A DNA stretch of 13,834 nt from CAITWF01 sp038231575 (lineage in GTDB: Bacteria > Verrucomicrobiota > Verrucomicrobiia > Opitutales > Opitutaceae). Shown piece by piece: positions 1 through 7,579 of the stretch; position 1 is the first letter of the stretch; each line of letters starts with the position of its first letter. The translations under genes were made by a program, and so were the position numbers. The stretch spans positions 1 through 13,834 of the forward strand of contig JBBRLB010000149.1 of the NCBI GenBank assembly GCA_038231575.1. Direction: 5' to 3'. The notes beneath the pieces were generated by a model. The model saw only the letters and a program-made list of their open reading frames with translations. It ran no database searches and was not told the origin of the DNA.

Positions 1-819
1 CCAGCGCGGCTTTCCCGTCGCGAGGTCGAGCGCGTAGACGCTATGATCCGTTGATCCTACGTAGAGCGTGTCGCCGAACGCAACGGGCGTGGCGGTGCGG
101 TGGTTGAAGGTGGAGTTTTTCGACTCCGGCACGGCGGCGAATTTTTCGTCGTGTAATTTCACCCGCCAGCACGGCGCGCCGTCCGCTCGGGCGAGACACA
201 CGAGATCGCATGCCTCGTCGACGAAGCACACACGATCTCCGGCCACGAGCGCCTCACCAAAAAGCGGATTGGGACCGGTCCACGTCCACCTGTCGTCACC
301 GTCCGACGCGCGCAGGGCGTGGAATTTTCCATCGACTGCGCCGATGTAAACGATGCCCTCCGCCGCAATCGGCGAAGCCCAGATCTTTGCGCCCAGCGAG
401 CGCGACCACGCCGGAGCCGGCGAATCAGGCAACCGTGGCTGGGCGGGCGCGACCGGCAGCTCGCCGCCGTGGTGGAGTTCGACGCGAAGAAGCGGGTTCG
501 CAAACGTGCCCGTCATCGTGTCGCCCGCGCGCGTGAGTTTGATTCCGAGCCCGTCCATCACGTAGGTGTCCCCGGTAATTCTCGCCGGCCCCAGATTCAT
601 CCCCGGCACGAACATTGCCGGCATTGCGAACTTCGCGCCGAGTCCGCTCGAAGTGCGCGTGAATGCAAAACCAATTTCAGTCGTGGCGTTGGGCGCGATC
701 ACGCGGCCGGTCCAAACCCCTTCAAAGGGATCGGTGGCGGCTACGGCGGGCGCGGCGTCGCCCGCGAGCCCCTGAACCGCGAAGAAAAACACTGCGAGCG
801 GGCCGAGGATTTTTTTCAT
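1..819 (-). CDS. PQQ-like beta-propeller repeat protein, exported (C-terminal part beyond window)
   Basis: The 273 codons seen run from ATG at 819 to the window edge without a stop, so the C-terminus is missing. Residues 1 to about 20 (MKKILGPLAVFFFAVQGLA) are a clear signal peptide, so the protein is probably periplasmic or on the outer face. Residues about 27-115 form a segment starting EGVWTGRV that I do not recognise. From about residue 125 the sequence turns into PQQ-like blades: WSRSLGAKIWASPIAA, then GIVYIGAVDGKFHAL, and near the edge TLYVGSTDHSVYALDLATGK followed by PRW. This VYxGxxDGxxxALxxxxG pattern is typical of BamB/PQQ-dehydrogenase-like propellers. Whether it binds PQQ or is a structural propeller cannot be judged from this fragment. 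A GGTGA lies 10 nt before the ATG as a weak ribosome site. It follows the BASS transporter by 31 nt on the same strand, so the two may be co-transcribed. Confidence 0.85.
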   Translation of the reverse strand, partial: MKKILGPLAVFFFAVQGLAGDAAPAVAATDPFEGVWTGRVIAPNATTEIGFAFTRTSSGLGAKFAMPAMFVPGMNLGPARITGDTYVMDGLGIKLTRAGDTMTGTFANPLLRVELHHGGELPVAPAQPRLPDSPAPAWSRSLGAKIWASPIAAEGIVYIGAVDGKFHALRASDGDDRWTWTGPNPLFGEALVAGDRVCFVDEACDLVCLARADGAPCWRVKLHDEKFAAVPESKNSTFNHRTATPVAFGDTLYVGSTDHSVYALDLATGKPRW

Positions 820-850
820 GGCGCCACGTTCACCGGCCGCAGTGCGCCGA

Positions 851-1744
851 TCAACTGCCTTGCGACGAACGGCGCGCAGCCTGATGGAGTTGCCAGGAAT
901 TCCAGAGATTGTGCCACACGACGTAGAAGGTCGGTCCGAGGGCGACGAGCGGGCTCGCGTAGGTGAGCGCGAGATAGATCGTGAAGGTGGTGTTTTTCTG
1001 GCCGAGCGCCTGACTCGCCTCGCGGCCAAACTCCCGCCCGCCGATCACGCGGCCGAGCGAGAAGCCCGCCGCGCAGACCAAGAGAGACGTCGCGGCGATT
1101 TCGAGGAGCACGGTGGGCGCTAGGCCGGCCTGTCGGCGGATGAAGTCGGAGGCGTTGGCCGTAATCAAAAAAATCGCAGTGACCCACATCACGAACGACA
1201 AATTGCGGCCGCGCGCGGGCCAGGCGGCGGCGGGCGCATGCACGGCGCGCACGAGCCACGCGGCCGCCAGCGGCGCGAACACGATCAAGCCGACACTGCG
1301 CGACACCTGCACGAAGGCATCGGGCGTCGGGCGGCCGAGCACGAGGGGCAGGATGAGCGGCAGCGACGCGGCGACGACGACGTTGGTCAGGAAAAACGCC
1401 GCCACCACGTAATCCACCCGTCCCCGCAGAAAGCTGACGATCGCCGGCGCGGCAATCGCAGTGGGCGTGATCCCGGCAAAGAACGCCGCGAGGGCGACAT
1501 TGCGCCCGCCAACCAGCCAGCCGAGGCCCCACGCGGCGAAACCGAGCAGGAAATTCGCGAGCAAAAGCACGCCGTGACTGCGCCGAAACGCCGCGGGCGA
1601 CGGCCGCGTTTCAAGAAACACGAGAAACAACATCGCCATCACGAGCAGCCGAATCGCCCACGACAGCGCGTGGGCCGACGGCAGCAGTGCGCCGAGGACA
1701 ATGGCGAACAGGATGGCGGCAGTGCGGGCGAAGCCGGGTTTCAT
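851..1744 (-). CDS. Bile acid:sodium symporter (BASS/SBF) family transporter
   Basis: A 297-residue, strongly hydrophobic protein with about nine or ten predicted membrane segments, the usual size for the BASS superfamily. Two motifs fit the family's crossover regions: GITPTAIAAPAIVSFLRG at residues 91-108 (the TPT-A motif region of helix 4) and EASQALGQKNTTFTIYLAL at 242-260 (the E-x-GxQN-like motif of helix 9, which helps form the sodium and substrate site). Known family members couple sodium import to uptake of organic anions such as bile acids, pantothenate or keto-acids. The substrate here cannot be read from sequence. GGGGA about 9 nt before the ATG may serve as a weak ribosome site. 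It lies 31 nt upstream of the PQQ-propeller gene on the same strand. No partner gene indicates a substrate, and an arsenite-exporter-like relative cannot be fully excluded. Confidence 0.82.
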   Translation of the reverse strand: MKPGFARTAAILFAIVLGALLPSAHALSWAIRLLVMAMLFLVFLETRPSPAAFRRSHGVLLLANFLLGFAAWGLGWLVGGRNVALAAFFAGITPTAIAAPAIVSFLRGRVDYVVAAFFLTNVVVAASLPLILPLVLGRPTPDAFVQVSRSVGLIVFAPLAAAWLVRAVHAPAAAWPARGRNLSFVMWVTAIFLITANASDFIRRQAGLAPTVLLEIAATSLLVCAAGFSLGRVIGGREFGREASQALGQKNTTFTIYLALTYASPLVALGPTFYVVWHNLWNSWQLHQAARRSSQGS

Positions 1745-1852
1745 GAGCGGAGTCCCCAGAAAATCCGGTGGGCGCGCCGATGCAATGACGCAAGCCGCGC
1801 GAGTTTTGCGAATATCTCGCCAGCTCGATTCACGTCGGGCGTAGAAAGAAAA

Positions 1853-1896
1853 GGTTTGGGGTAGGTCGGGCCTGTGACGTGACGCGCCGACAAACC
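1853..1896. repeat. Imperfect palindrome between BASS and M3 genes
   Basis: GGTTTG at 1853-1858 is the reverse complement of CAAACC at 1891-1896. Inside this pair, TCGG of GTAGGTCGG (1861-1869) pairs with CCGA at 1887-1890. A direct doublet TGACG TGACG lies between the arms. The element sits in the 201-bp space between two minus-strand genes. It lacks a T-tract on either strand, so it is not an obvious intrinsic terminator. A second intergenic palindrome at 12642-12661 shares the core GTAGGTCG (there on the minus strand), which suggests a dispersed intergenic repeat. Function is unknown. Confidence 0.45.
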
Positions 1897-1945
1897 AGAT
1901 TCCTCCCAGGCAGGTCAGGCCACCGCCCGGCCCCCCGGCTGCAGA

Positions 1946-4132
1946 TCAGTTCGTGCCGGGCGCGGAGGCGGCGTCGAGCCCCCGACGCTTGAGCAGCGGC
2001 GTGATGTCGGGTTCGCCGCCAGTGAAGTTCTTAAAGAGCGTCATCGCTTCCTCGCTGCCGCCGCGCGAAAGCAGCGTCGACCGGAAACGATCGCCGTTGG
2101 CGCGGGTCAGGCCGCCGTGAGTCTTGAACCAGTCGACGGTGTCGGCATCGAGCACCTCGCTCCAAAAATACGAGTAGTAGCCCGCCGAGTAGCCGCCGGC
2201 GAAACTGTGCGAGTAATAAGTGCTGCGGTAACGCGGCGGCACCGGCGGGAAATCTACGCCGGCTCTTTTCAGCACGCCCGCCTCGAAGGTCACCACCTGA
2301 TCCGCGCCGGGCACGGTGCCGGCGGCGAGTTGGTGCCACGCTTGATCGATGAGGTTGGCCTCGACGAGTTCGAGCGTGGAGTAGCCCTGGTTGAATTTTT
2401 CCGTCGCGCGCAGTTTGTCGACGAGCGCCGCCGGGATCGGCGCGCCGGTCTGGTAGTGCTTCGCATAATTTTTCAAAACCTCGGGCCAGAAGCGCCACAT
2501 CTCGTTCACTTGCGACGGAAACTCGACGAAGTCGCGCGGGACCGCCGTGCCGCCGAAGCGCGGATATTTCACCTGCGAAAACATCCCGTGCAACGCGTGG
2601 CCGAATTCGTGGAACGCCGTCTTCACCTCGTCGGCGGTGAGCAGCGTGGGCTGGCCGGCGGGCGGCAGCGGGATGTTGAGGTGGTTCGCGATCACCGGCT
2701 GGCGGCCGAGCAGCGCGTTTTGCGTGACGTAGGCGTTCATCCACGCGCCGCCGTTTTTATTGGAGCGCGCGTAGTAGTCCCCGATGAAGATCGCGAGCGG
2801 CGAGCCATCGGCCTCGAACACGTCGAACACCCGCACCGTCGGCTCGTAGACCGGCAGATCGTGGCGCTCCTTGAACGTGAGGCCGTAAAGTTTTCCCGCT
2901 GCGAAAAACACACCGTCGAGGATCACGTGGTTCAACTCGAAGTAGGGCTTGAGCTGCGACTCGTCGAAATCGTAGCGGGCCTTGCGGACTTTTTCCGCGT
3001 AGAGCTGCCAGTCCCACGCGGCGAGGCGGAAACCGCCGTGCTCCGCATCGATGATTGCCTGCATGTCGGCGGCTTCGCGGCGGGCGTTGGCGACCGCGGG
3101 CGGCGCGAGTTGCGCAAGCAGCTTGTTCACGACGTCGACGCTGCCCGCCGTCTGCTCCACGAGCGAATAGTCGGCGTAGGTCGGAAACCCAAGCAACGCG
3201 GCGCGCTCGGCGCGGAGCGTGGCGAGACGCGAGACGACCGCGCGGTTGTCGTAGTCGCCGCCGTGACTGCTGCGCGCGAGCGAAGCTTCCATGAGTTTCT
3301 GGCGCGTGGCGCGATTCGTGAGATTCGTGAGCGGGGCCTGACCGGTGGTATTCTCGAGGGGAATTTCAAATTTTCCGTCGTGGCCGTGCTTCTTCGCCGA
3401 CGCTGCGGCGGTGGCAATCTCGTCGTTGCTCAGGCCGGCGAGTTCCTCCCGGGTGTCGAGGTAGAGGGAGGAAGCGCTGCGCTCCTTGAGCGTGTTTTGC
3501 GCGAAGGTCGTCTGCAGCGTGGCGAGTTCGCCGTTCAGTTTCCTGGCCTTTTCCTTGGCGGCGGCGGACAACTTCGCGCCCGCGCGCACGAAGTCGCGGT
3601 GGTAACGCCAGAGGAGCCGCTTCGATTCCGCGTCGAGTCCGAGCGTGTCCCGCGCCGTGTAGAGCGCGTCGATGCGCGCGAAGAGCGCGGAGTTGAGGTT
3701 GATGGCATCACGGTGCGCGGCGAGTTGGGGAGAAAGCGTTTTCTGCAGGGACTGGAGGGTGTCGTTGGTGTTGGTGCCGGTGAGGCTGGAAAAAATCGTG
3801 TTCACGCGGCTGAGCAATTCGCCGGCGCGTTCCATCGCGACGATGGTGTTCTCGAAGGTCGGCGGCGCCGCGTTGGTGGCGATGGCGTCGATTTCCTTGA
3901 GGTGTGCCGCCATGCCCTGTTCGAACGCGGGCGCGAAATGCTCATTCTTGATCTGGTCGAAGCGGGGGTAGTGGAACGGCAGCGTGCTCTCGGTGAGCAG
4001 CGGATTATCGGCCGCGCGCATCGGCGCCGTGGCGAACAGAAGCGCGGCGCCGGCGAGACAGCCGAGGGTGTGCACGGTGGGGACAAACGATGAGGTCGGC
4101 ATCTCGCGCACAGTGATTTTCACGGCCGGCAT
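1946..4132 (-). CDS. dcp: Exported M3 family oligopeptidase, peptidyl-dipeptidase Dcp type
   Basis: Zinc metallopeptidase of family M3, 728 residues with the chosen start; mature Dcp/OpdA proteins are about 680. Catalytic motif HEFGH lies at residues 508-512, and the third zinc ligand Glu is 29 residues after the first His, in DFVEFPSQVNEMW (E537), matching the family spacing. The C-terminal GGYSAGYYSYFWSEVLDAD segment (about residue 640-655) is the family's substrate-binding Tyr region and looks more like Dcp than OpdA. Family members remove dipeptides from, or cut, short peptides. The ATG at 4132 has GGAAG 7 nt upstream and gives the signal peptide a basic n-region, so I prefer it. An alternative ATG at 4102 lacks both. 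The h-region TLGCLAGAALLFATA is followed by a likely Ala-x-Ala-like cleavage near MRA-ADNP, implying a periplasmic enzyme. The open frame continues upstream to 4525, but that extension is Arg-rich and implausible. No close operon partner. Confidence 0.93.
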   Translation of the reverse strand: MPAVKITVREMPTSSFVPTVHTLGCLAGAALLFATAPMRAADNPLLTESTLPFHYPRFDQIKNEHFAPAFEQGMAAHLKEIDAIATNAAPPTFENTIVAMERAGELLSRVNTIFSSLTGTNTNDTLQSLQKTLSPQLAAHRDAINLNSALFARIDALYTARDTLGLDAESKRLLWRYHRDFVRAGAKLSAAAKEKARKLNGELATLQTTFAQNTLKERSASSLYLDTREELAGLSNDEIATAAASAKKHGHDGKFEIPLENTTGQAPLTNLTNRATRQKLMEASLARSSHGGDYDNRAVVSRLATLRAERAALLGFPTYADYSLVEQTAGSVDVVNKLLAQLAPPAVANARREAADMQAIIDAEHGGFRLAAWDWQLYAEKVRKARYDFDESQLKPYFELNHVILDGVFFAAGKLYGLTFKERHDLPVYEPTVRVFDVFEADGSPLAIFIGDYYARSNKNGGAWMNAYVTQNALLGRQPVIANHLNIPLPPAGQPTLLTADEVKTAFHEFGHALHGMFSQVKYPRFGGTAVPRDFVEFPSQVNEMWRFWPEVLKNYAKHYQTGAPIPAALVDKLRATEKFNQGYSTLELVEANLIDQAWHQLAAGTVPGADQVVTFEAGVLKRAGVDFPPVPPRYRSTYYSHSFAGGYSAGYYSYFWSEVLDADTVDWFKTHGGLTRANGDRFRSTLLSRGGSEEAMTLFKNFTGGEPDITPLLKRRGLDAASAPGTN

Positions 4133-4669
4133 GGCAAGACTTCCGACGTGCCGCACACCGTCAGCCGGCGCGCTCGAGGCCGCGCGACGTCCGCTACTTT
4201 TTCCCGCGCCGCGCCGGCGGCTTGACCCACCCCGGCAGGAACAGCGAATCGGCCGGACCCCTCTCACCTCGGCGCGCACCCGCGTTCGCGCGCCCCGGCT
4301 CGAGATCAAATGGGCCGGCGCCCTCTCCCTCATCCCGCTGAGGATCGGGCCGGTGCGGCTCGCGAGCCAGATCGATGGGTTGCGCCAGCATCGAAACACG
4401 CACGGCGCGAGCAGCCCGCAGCCCGCGCCGGCCTGAGCCCTCGCGCCGCCTCGCCGTCCGCTACGTCGTTGACCCACACTCGTCGAAAAGTGGACGCGGC
4501 TCGAACGATTTTCGCACCGGTTCAACCCGTCTCAGACCGACCCGCTGCGCCAGAACGTGACGAGCGCGCGGCAGACGGTGCGCGTGACGCGTTTTGCCCT
4601 TGCTCCACTCGGCCCTCAGCCTATGCCGATCGCCGCCGCGGCAGCCAGCGGCCGCGCCCCGACCCACTC
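4133..4669. other. Gene-free divergent region between M3 peptidase and membrane-anchored protein
   Basis: About 537 bp of very GC-rich sequence between two divergent starts. Frames stay open on both strands (minus up to 4525, plus from 4310), but the predicted peptides are Arg/Pro/Ala-rich with no domain pattern, as expected from chance openness at high GC. The only firm signal is the GGAAG ribosome site just ahead of the M3 start. A TTGACC at 4469-4474 resembles a sigma-70 -35 box but has no matching -10 at 16-18 bp. The region should hold promoters for both neighbours, although I cannot place them. No RNA gene or strong terminator was seen. Confidence 0.5.
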
Positions 4670-5701
4670 ATGTCCGCCTCGCCCCATGACCCCCAAGCGG
4701 CGTCTTCGATCAAGGACGTGTTGCTGCCCTGTCTCCTGCTGGTCGTCGGCGCGCTCACGATCGTGTGCGGCTGGCAACGCGCAGAGGTCCGTCGGCTCAG
4801 CGCGCTGCAGGGCCCTGCGCCCGCCGAAGCGCAACCCGCATTCCGCACCGCGCGCGCGCAGACCTTTGCCGTCGCCCCGATCCATCGCGGCCCGACGCCG
4901 AGTTCGGTCACGCGCGATGAAGATGTCGGCGAATTTAACCCGGCCGGGGCGACGTTCGGTTTCAAATCGCGGCCCGCGCCCGAGAGCCCCCTCGCGCGAC
5001 TGATCAACAACCCCGAATTTTTTCAAGCGCTCCAGCTTCACCGTCTGGCCACGCTCGATACGCGTTTCGCTCCCCTCTTCCGCCGGCTCGCGCTCAGCGG
5101 TGACGAACTCACCGCCTTCAAGCGCCTGCTCGCGGAAAAAGAAAATGTCGCGCTCGACGTCATCGCCGTCAGCGAAGCGCAACCCGACGGCCCGCTGCCC
5201 GCCCCCCTGCTCGGCGCGAGCGTCAACGCCGCCCGTTCGCGCGTCGACGACGCCATTCGCACCGCGCTCGGCGCGGAGCGCTATGCCCTCTACAACGACT
5301 ACGAAAAATCCCTGCCGCAGCGCGCCGTCGTCGCGCAACTCGAGCAGCGCCTCAGCTACTCGCCCACGCCGCTGTCACCGGCGCAAGCCGAGTTGCTCGT
5401 GAAAATTCTCGCCGTTCACGCGCCGGCCACCGCGTCCACGGAAACCGCCCCGACCGCCGCGGTCGTGGTGGCCCACGGCACCCTCGCCGCCGCCGGCATC
5501 GAACTGCACGCACCCGCCGCCGCCGTGAGCAGCGAAGTCGTCACCGAGGCGCAATCATTTCTAGCGCCGCACCAGGCCGCCGCCCTCCGCGAAATTCAGG
5601 TCGAGCAGCAGGCCACCGCCCGAGCGATGCAGATCCTGCGCGAAGCACTGCCCGCGGCGGACAAGGCCAGCGGCATCGCCTGGCAATTGCTGCTGCAGTA
5701 A
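4670..5701 (+). CDS. Uncharacterised protein with single N-terminal membrane anchor and helical periplasmic domain
   Basis: A 343-residue protein I cannot name. Residues 16-36 (DVLLPCLLLVVGALTIVCGW) form one membrane segment, so most of the chain probably lies in the periplasm. After a Pro/Ala-rich linker of about 75 residues comes a mostly helical region: LINNPEFFQALQLHRLATLD, then FAPLFRRLALSGDELTAFKR, later GAERYALYNDYEKSLPQR and LSPAQAELLVKIL. The pattern of 'NP-x-F...LFRRL-LS-x-x-E...Y-x-x-YE' resembles, from memory, a recurring hypothetical family in Verrucomicrobia and related phyla; this is an inference. The ATG at 4670 is chosen because the membrane segment follows directly, whereas the upstream extension to 4310 is low-complexity Arg/Pro/Ala. 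No Shine-Dalgarno is visible. It converges with the amidase, 65 bp apart, and has no operon partner. Confidence 0.75.
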   Translation: MSASPHDPQAASSIKDVLLPCLLLVVGALTIVCGWQRAEVRRLSALQGPAPAEAQPAFRTARAQTFAVAPIHRGPTPSSVTRDEDVGEFNPAGATFGFKSRPAPESPLARLINNPEFFQALQLHRLATLDTRFAPLFRRLALSGDELTAFKRLLAEKENVALDVIAVSEAQPDGPLPAPLLGASVNAARSRVDDAIRTALGAERYALYNDYEKSLPQRAVVAQLEQRLSYSPTPLSPAQAELLVKILAVHAPATASTETAPTAAVVVAHGTLAAAGIELHAPAAAVSSEVVTEAQSFLAPHQAAALREIQVEQQATARAMQILREALPAADKASGIAWQLLLQ

Positions 5702-5716
5702 AATGCGCGTGATGTC

Positions 5717-5760
5717 GGCCGCCGGCCGCGCAGGCCGCTCATCGAGCGAGCCGGCCGTTC
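5717..5760. repeat. Inverted repeat between convergent genes
   Basis: The 65-bp gap between the convergent stop codons holds a hairpin: GGC-CGCTC (5733-5740), loop ATC, GAGCG (5744-5748), one bulged A, then GCC. It is flanked by GGCCG-type repeats on both sides. There is no T-tract on either strand, so it would be at best a poor or Rho-assisted terminator serving both genes. Confidence 0.3.
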
Positions 5761-5766
5761 TCGCGC

Positions 5767-7458
5767 TCAGTAAGTGATCGTCTCGTTCGGCAGCGCCGGC
5801 GTCTTCGCGGGCAACACGCGAGCGGGCAAGGCCTGCTCAAACGCGTAGCCGAGCGCCAGCAACCGCGCCTCACTGAAAGCGGGCCCGATGAACGACAACG
5901 TCACCGGCAGCACCGGATCCGACGTCACGCCCGCCGGCACGATCAAGTCGGGCCAGCCCGCCAGATTGATGATCCGGGAATGGCCACCGCCGCCCGCTCC
6001 CGCCGCGCCGCCGGCTGCGGCTGCTCCTGCTCCCCCGCTCGCGCCTCCGGCACCGCCCCCCGCTTCGGCGCTGGACAAGCCCGCCGGCCGGCCCGACGTC
6101 GGCGTGATGAACGCATCGAGTTTCTCCTTCGCCATGATCGCCTCGAGATTTTCGCGGATCATTTTGCGGCCTTCGTTGACCGCGCTGCGATACGGCTCGG
6201 CGTCAAATGCGCCCGCTTTCACGCTCTTCTTCATCGTCTCCAGCCGGCCGCGGTTCGGCTCCCAGCCTTCCTCGCTGGTCGCGACTTTCTCCGACAGCGC
6301 CACGATCTCCGTGAGTTTCTTCGGCAGGTCCGGGCGCGGGAGCGTCGCGAGATAGTCCTCGATCTGCACATGAAATTCCGTCTCGCGCAGCGTCTCGTAA
6401 ATGTCGGAGTTCATCGCGAGCACGTAATGCGGCAACTTGACGTCGACCACCGTCGCGCCCTGCTTCCGCAAAATGGCGACCGCGGTCTCAATCACGGCGT
6501 CCACCGCCGGATCGGATTTCATGAAATCGCGGAGCAGGCCGAGCTTGGCGCCTTTCAGCGCGTCGGGCTTCAAGCCGGTCGTGTAGTCGGCGGGAATTTT
6601 TCCTTCATTCGCCTTGGTCGCCGGATCGCGCGGATCGGGGCCGGCCATGACGTTCAACGCGGCCGCGATGTCGGCGACGTGCCGCGCCATCGGGCCGACG
6701 GTGTCGAGCGAGAGCGCGAGCGGCATGATGCCGCCGCGGCCGTTGAGCCCGAGCGTCGGTTTTAACCCCACGATCCCGCACGCCGACGAAGGCCCGCGAA
6801 TCGATCCGCCCGTGTCGGTGCCGAGCCCGAACACCGCGAAACCCGCCGCGACGCCAATGCCCGTGCCACCGCTCGACCCACTCGGCGAGCGATCGAGCGC
6901 GTGCGGGTTTTTCATGAGACCACCCAGCGTGCTGACGGCGCCGGCGCTCGCGAATTCACTGAGGTTCGCCTTCGCGAGAATGATGCAGCCCGCGGCGCGG
7001 AGACGTTTCGTCTGCTCCGAGTCCTGCGGCGGAATCGAATCGCGCAGCCCGTAAAACCCGCCCGTCGTGGGCAGGTCCGCCGTGTCGATGATGTCCTTCA
7101 GCACGATCGGGATGCCGTGCAGCGGGCCGCGGACCTTGCCGGCCTTGCGCTCGGCATCGAGCGCGCGCGCCTCGTCGAGCGCCTTCGGGTTGAGGGTGAT
7201 GAGCGCGTGCAGGCGCGGGCCGGATGTTTCGTAGGCGTCGATGCGCGCCAGAAACATCTGGGTGAGTTTCTCCGCGGTGAGCGCGCCGGACTGCATGGCG
7301 GCTTGCAGCTCGACGATGGTCGCATCGGTGAGCGCGACACTCGCCGCGCGCCCCCGGGTCGCGCCCGCGAGCGTGGCCATGAGCAGAAAAACCCGACACG
7401 GCATGGCCAGCAAACGAAGGCAGAAAGGCATGGTGAAAAAAGCGAAGCTCGAATCCAT
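5767..7458 (-). CDS. Exported amidase-signature family hydrolase
   Basis: A 563-residue member of the amidase signature family, which hydrolyses carboxamides with a Ser-cisSer-Lys triad. All three residues are present: K121 in GIPIVLKDIID, S195 in SPSGSSGGTG, and the nucleophile S219 in GTDTGGSIRGPSS. The 24-residue gap between the serines matches fatty-acid amide hydrolase. The C-terminal INLAGWPDLIVPAGV block is also standard. The N-terminus is hydrophobic (about residues 10-38, ending RGRA-ASVAL), so the enzyme is probably exported. The start at 7458 has only a weak AGG upstream, and an in-frame ATG at 7431 gives an equally good signal peptide. A run of 26 consecutive Gly/Ala/Ser residues (DNA 5983-6060, about residue 467-492) interrupts the domain just before GHSRIINLAG and is unusual. 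It is divergent from the M24 peptidase with 121 bp between starts. The substrate is unknown. Confidence 0.92.
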   Translation of the reverse strand: MDSSFAFFTMPFCLRLLAMPCRVFLLMATLAGATRGRAASVALTDATIVELQAAMQSGALTAEKLTQMFLARIDAYETSGPRLHALITLNPKALDEARALDAERKAGKVRGPLHGIPIVLKDIIDTADLPTTGGFYGLRDSIPPQDSEQTKRLRAAGCIILAKANLSEFASAGAVSTLGGLMKNPHALDRSPSGSSGGTGIGVAAGFAVFGLGTDTGGSIRGPSSACGIVGLKPTLGLNGRGGIMPLALSLDTVGPMARHVADIAAALNVMAGPDPRDPATKANEGKIPADYTTGLKPDALKGAKLGLLRDFMKSDPAVDAVIETAVAILRKQGATVVDVKLPHYVLAMNSDIYETLRETEFHVQIEDYLATLPRPDLPKKLTEIVALSEKVATSEEGWEPNRGRLETMKKSVKAGAFDAEPYRSAVNEGRKMIRENLEAIMAKEKLDAFITPTSGRPAGLSSAEAGGGAGGASGGAGAAAAGGAAGAGGGGHSRIINLAGWPDLIVPAGVTSDPVLPVTLSFIGPAFSEARLLALGYAFEQALPARVLPAKTPALPNETITY

Positions 7459-7579
7459 AGCCTAAACAATGCCCGAATGGCACGAATCTCGCACCCAGTC
7501 TGGCATCGACTTCCGGCTCCCTCGTGCGCTTGCGTGGGCGCGGGCCGGAAAGCCGTCCGTCCCGTCCGCCTCTTCTCCC

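Noticed and set aside
4040..4060. Possible lipobox (TLGC) in the M3 signal peptide
   Set aside because: The Cys precedes the hydrophobic core and -3 is Thr, so it does not fit a lipoprotein site. A normal signal peptidase cleavage further on is more likely.
2117..4093. Plus-strand open frame of 658 codons antisense to the M3 peptidase
   Set aside because: The minus strand has a complete M3 catalytic domain with HEFGH. The antisense product is Arg/Val/Glu-rich with no recognisable domain, as expected of the mirror frame of a GC-rich gene.
4103..4525. N-terminal extension of the M3 peptidase up to 4525
   Set aside because: The extension is Arg/Gly/Ser-rich, precedes an evident signal peptide and has no family match. 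Only the part back to 4132 has a ribosome site.
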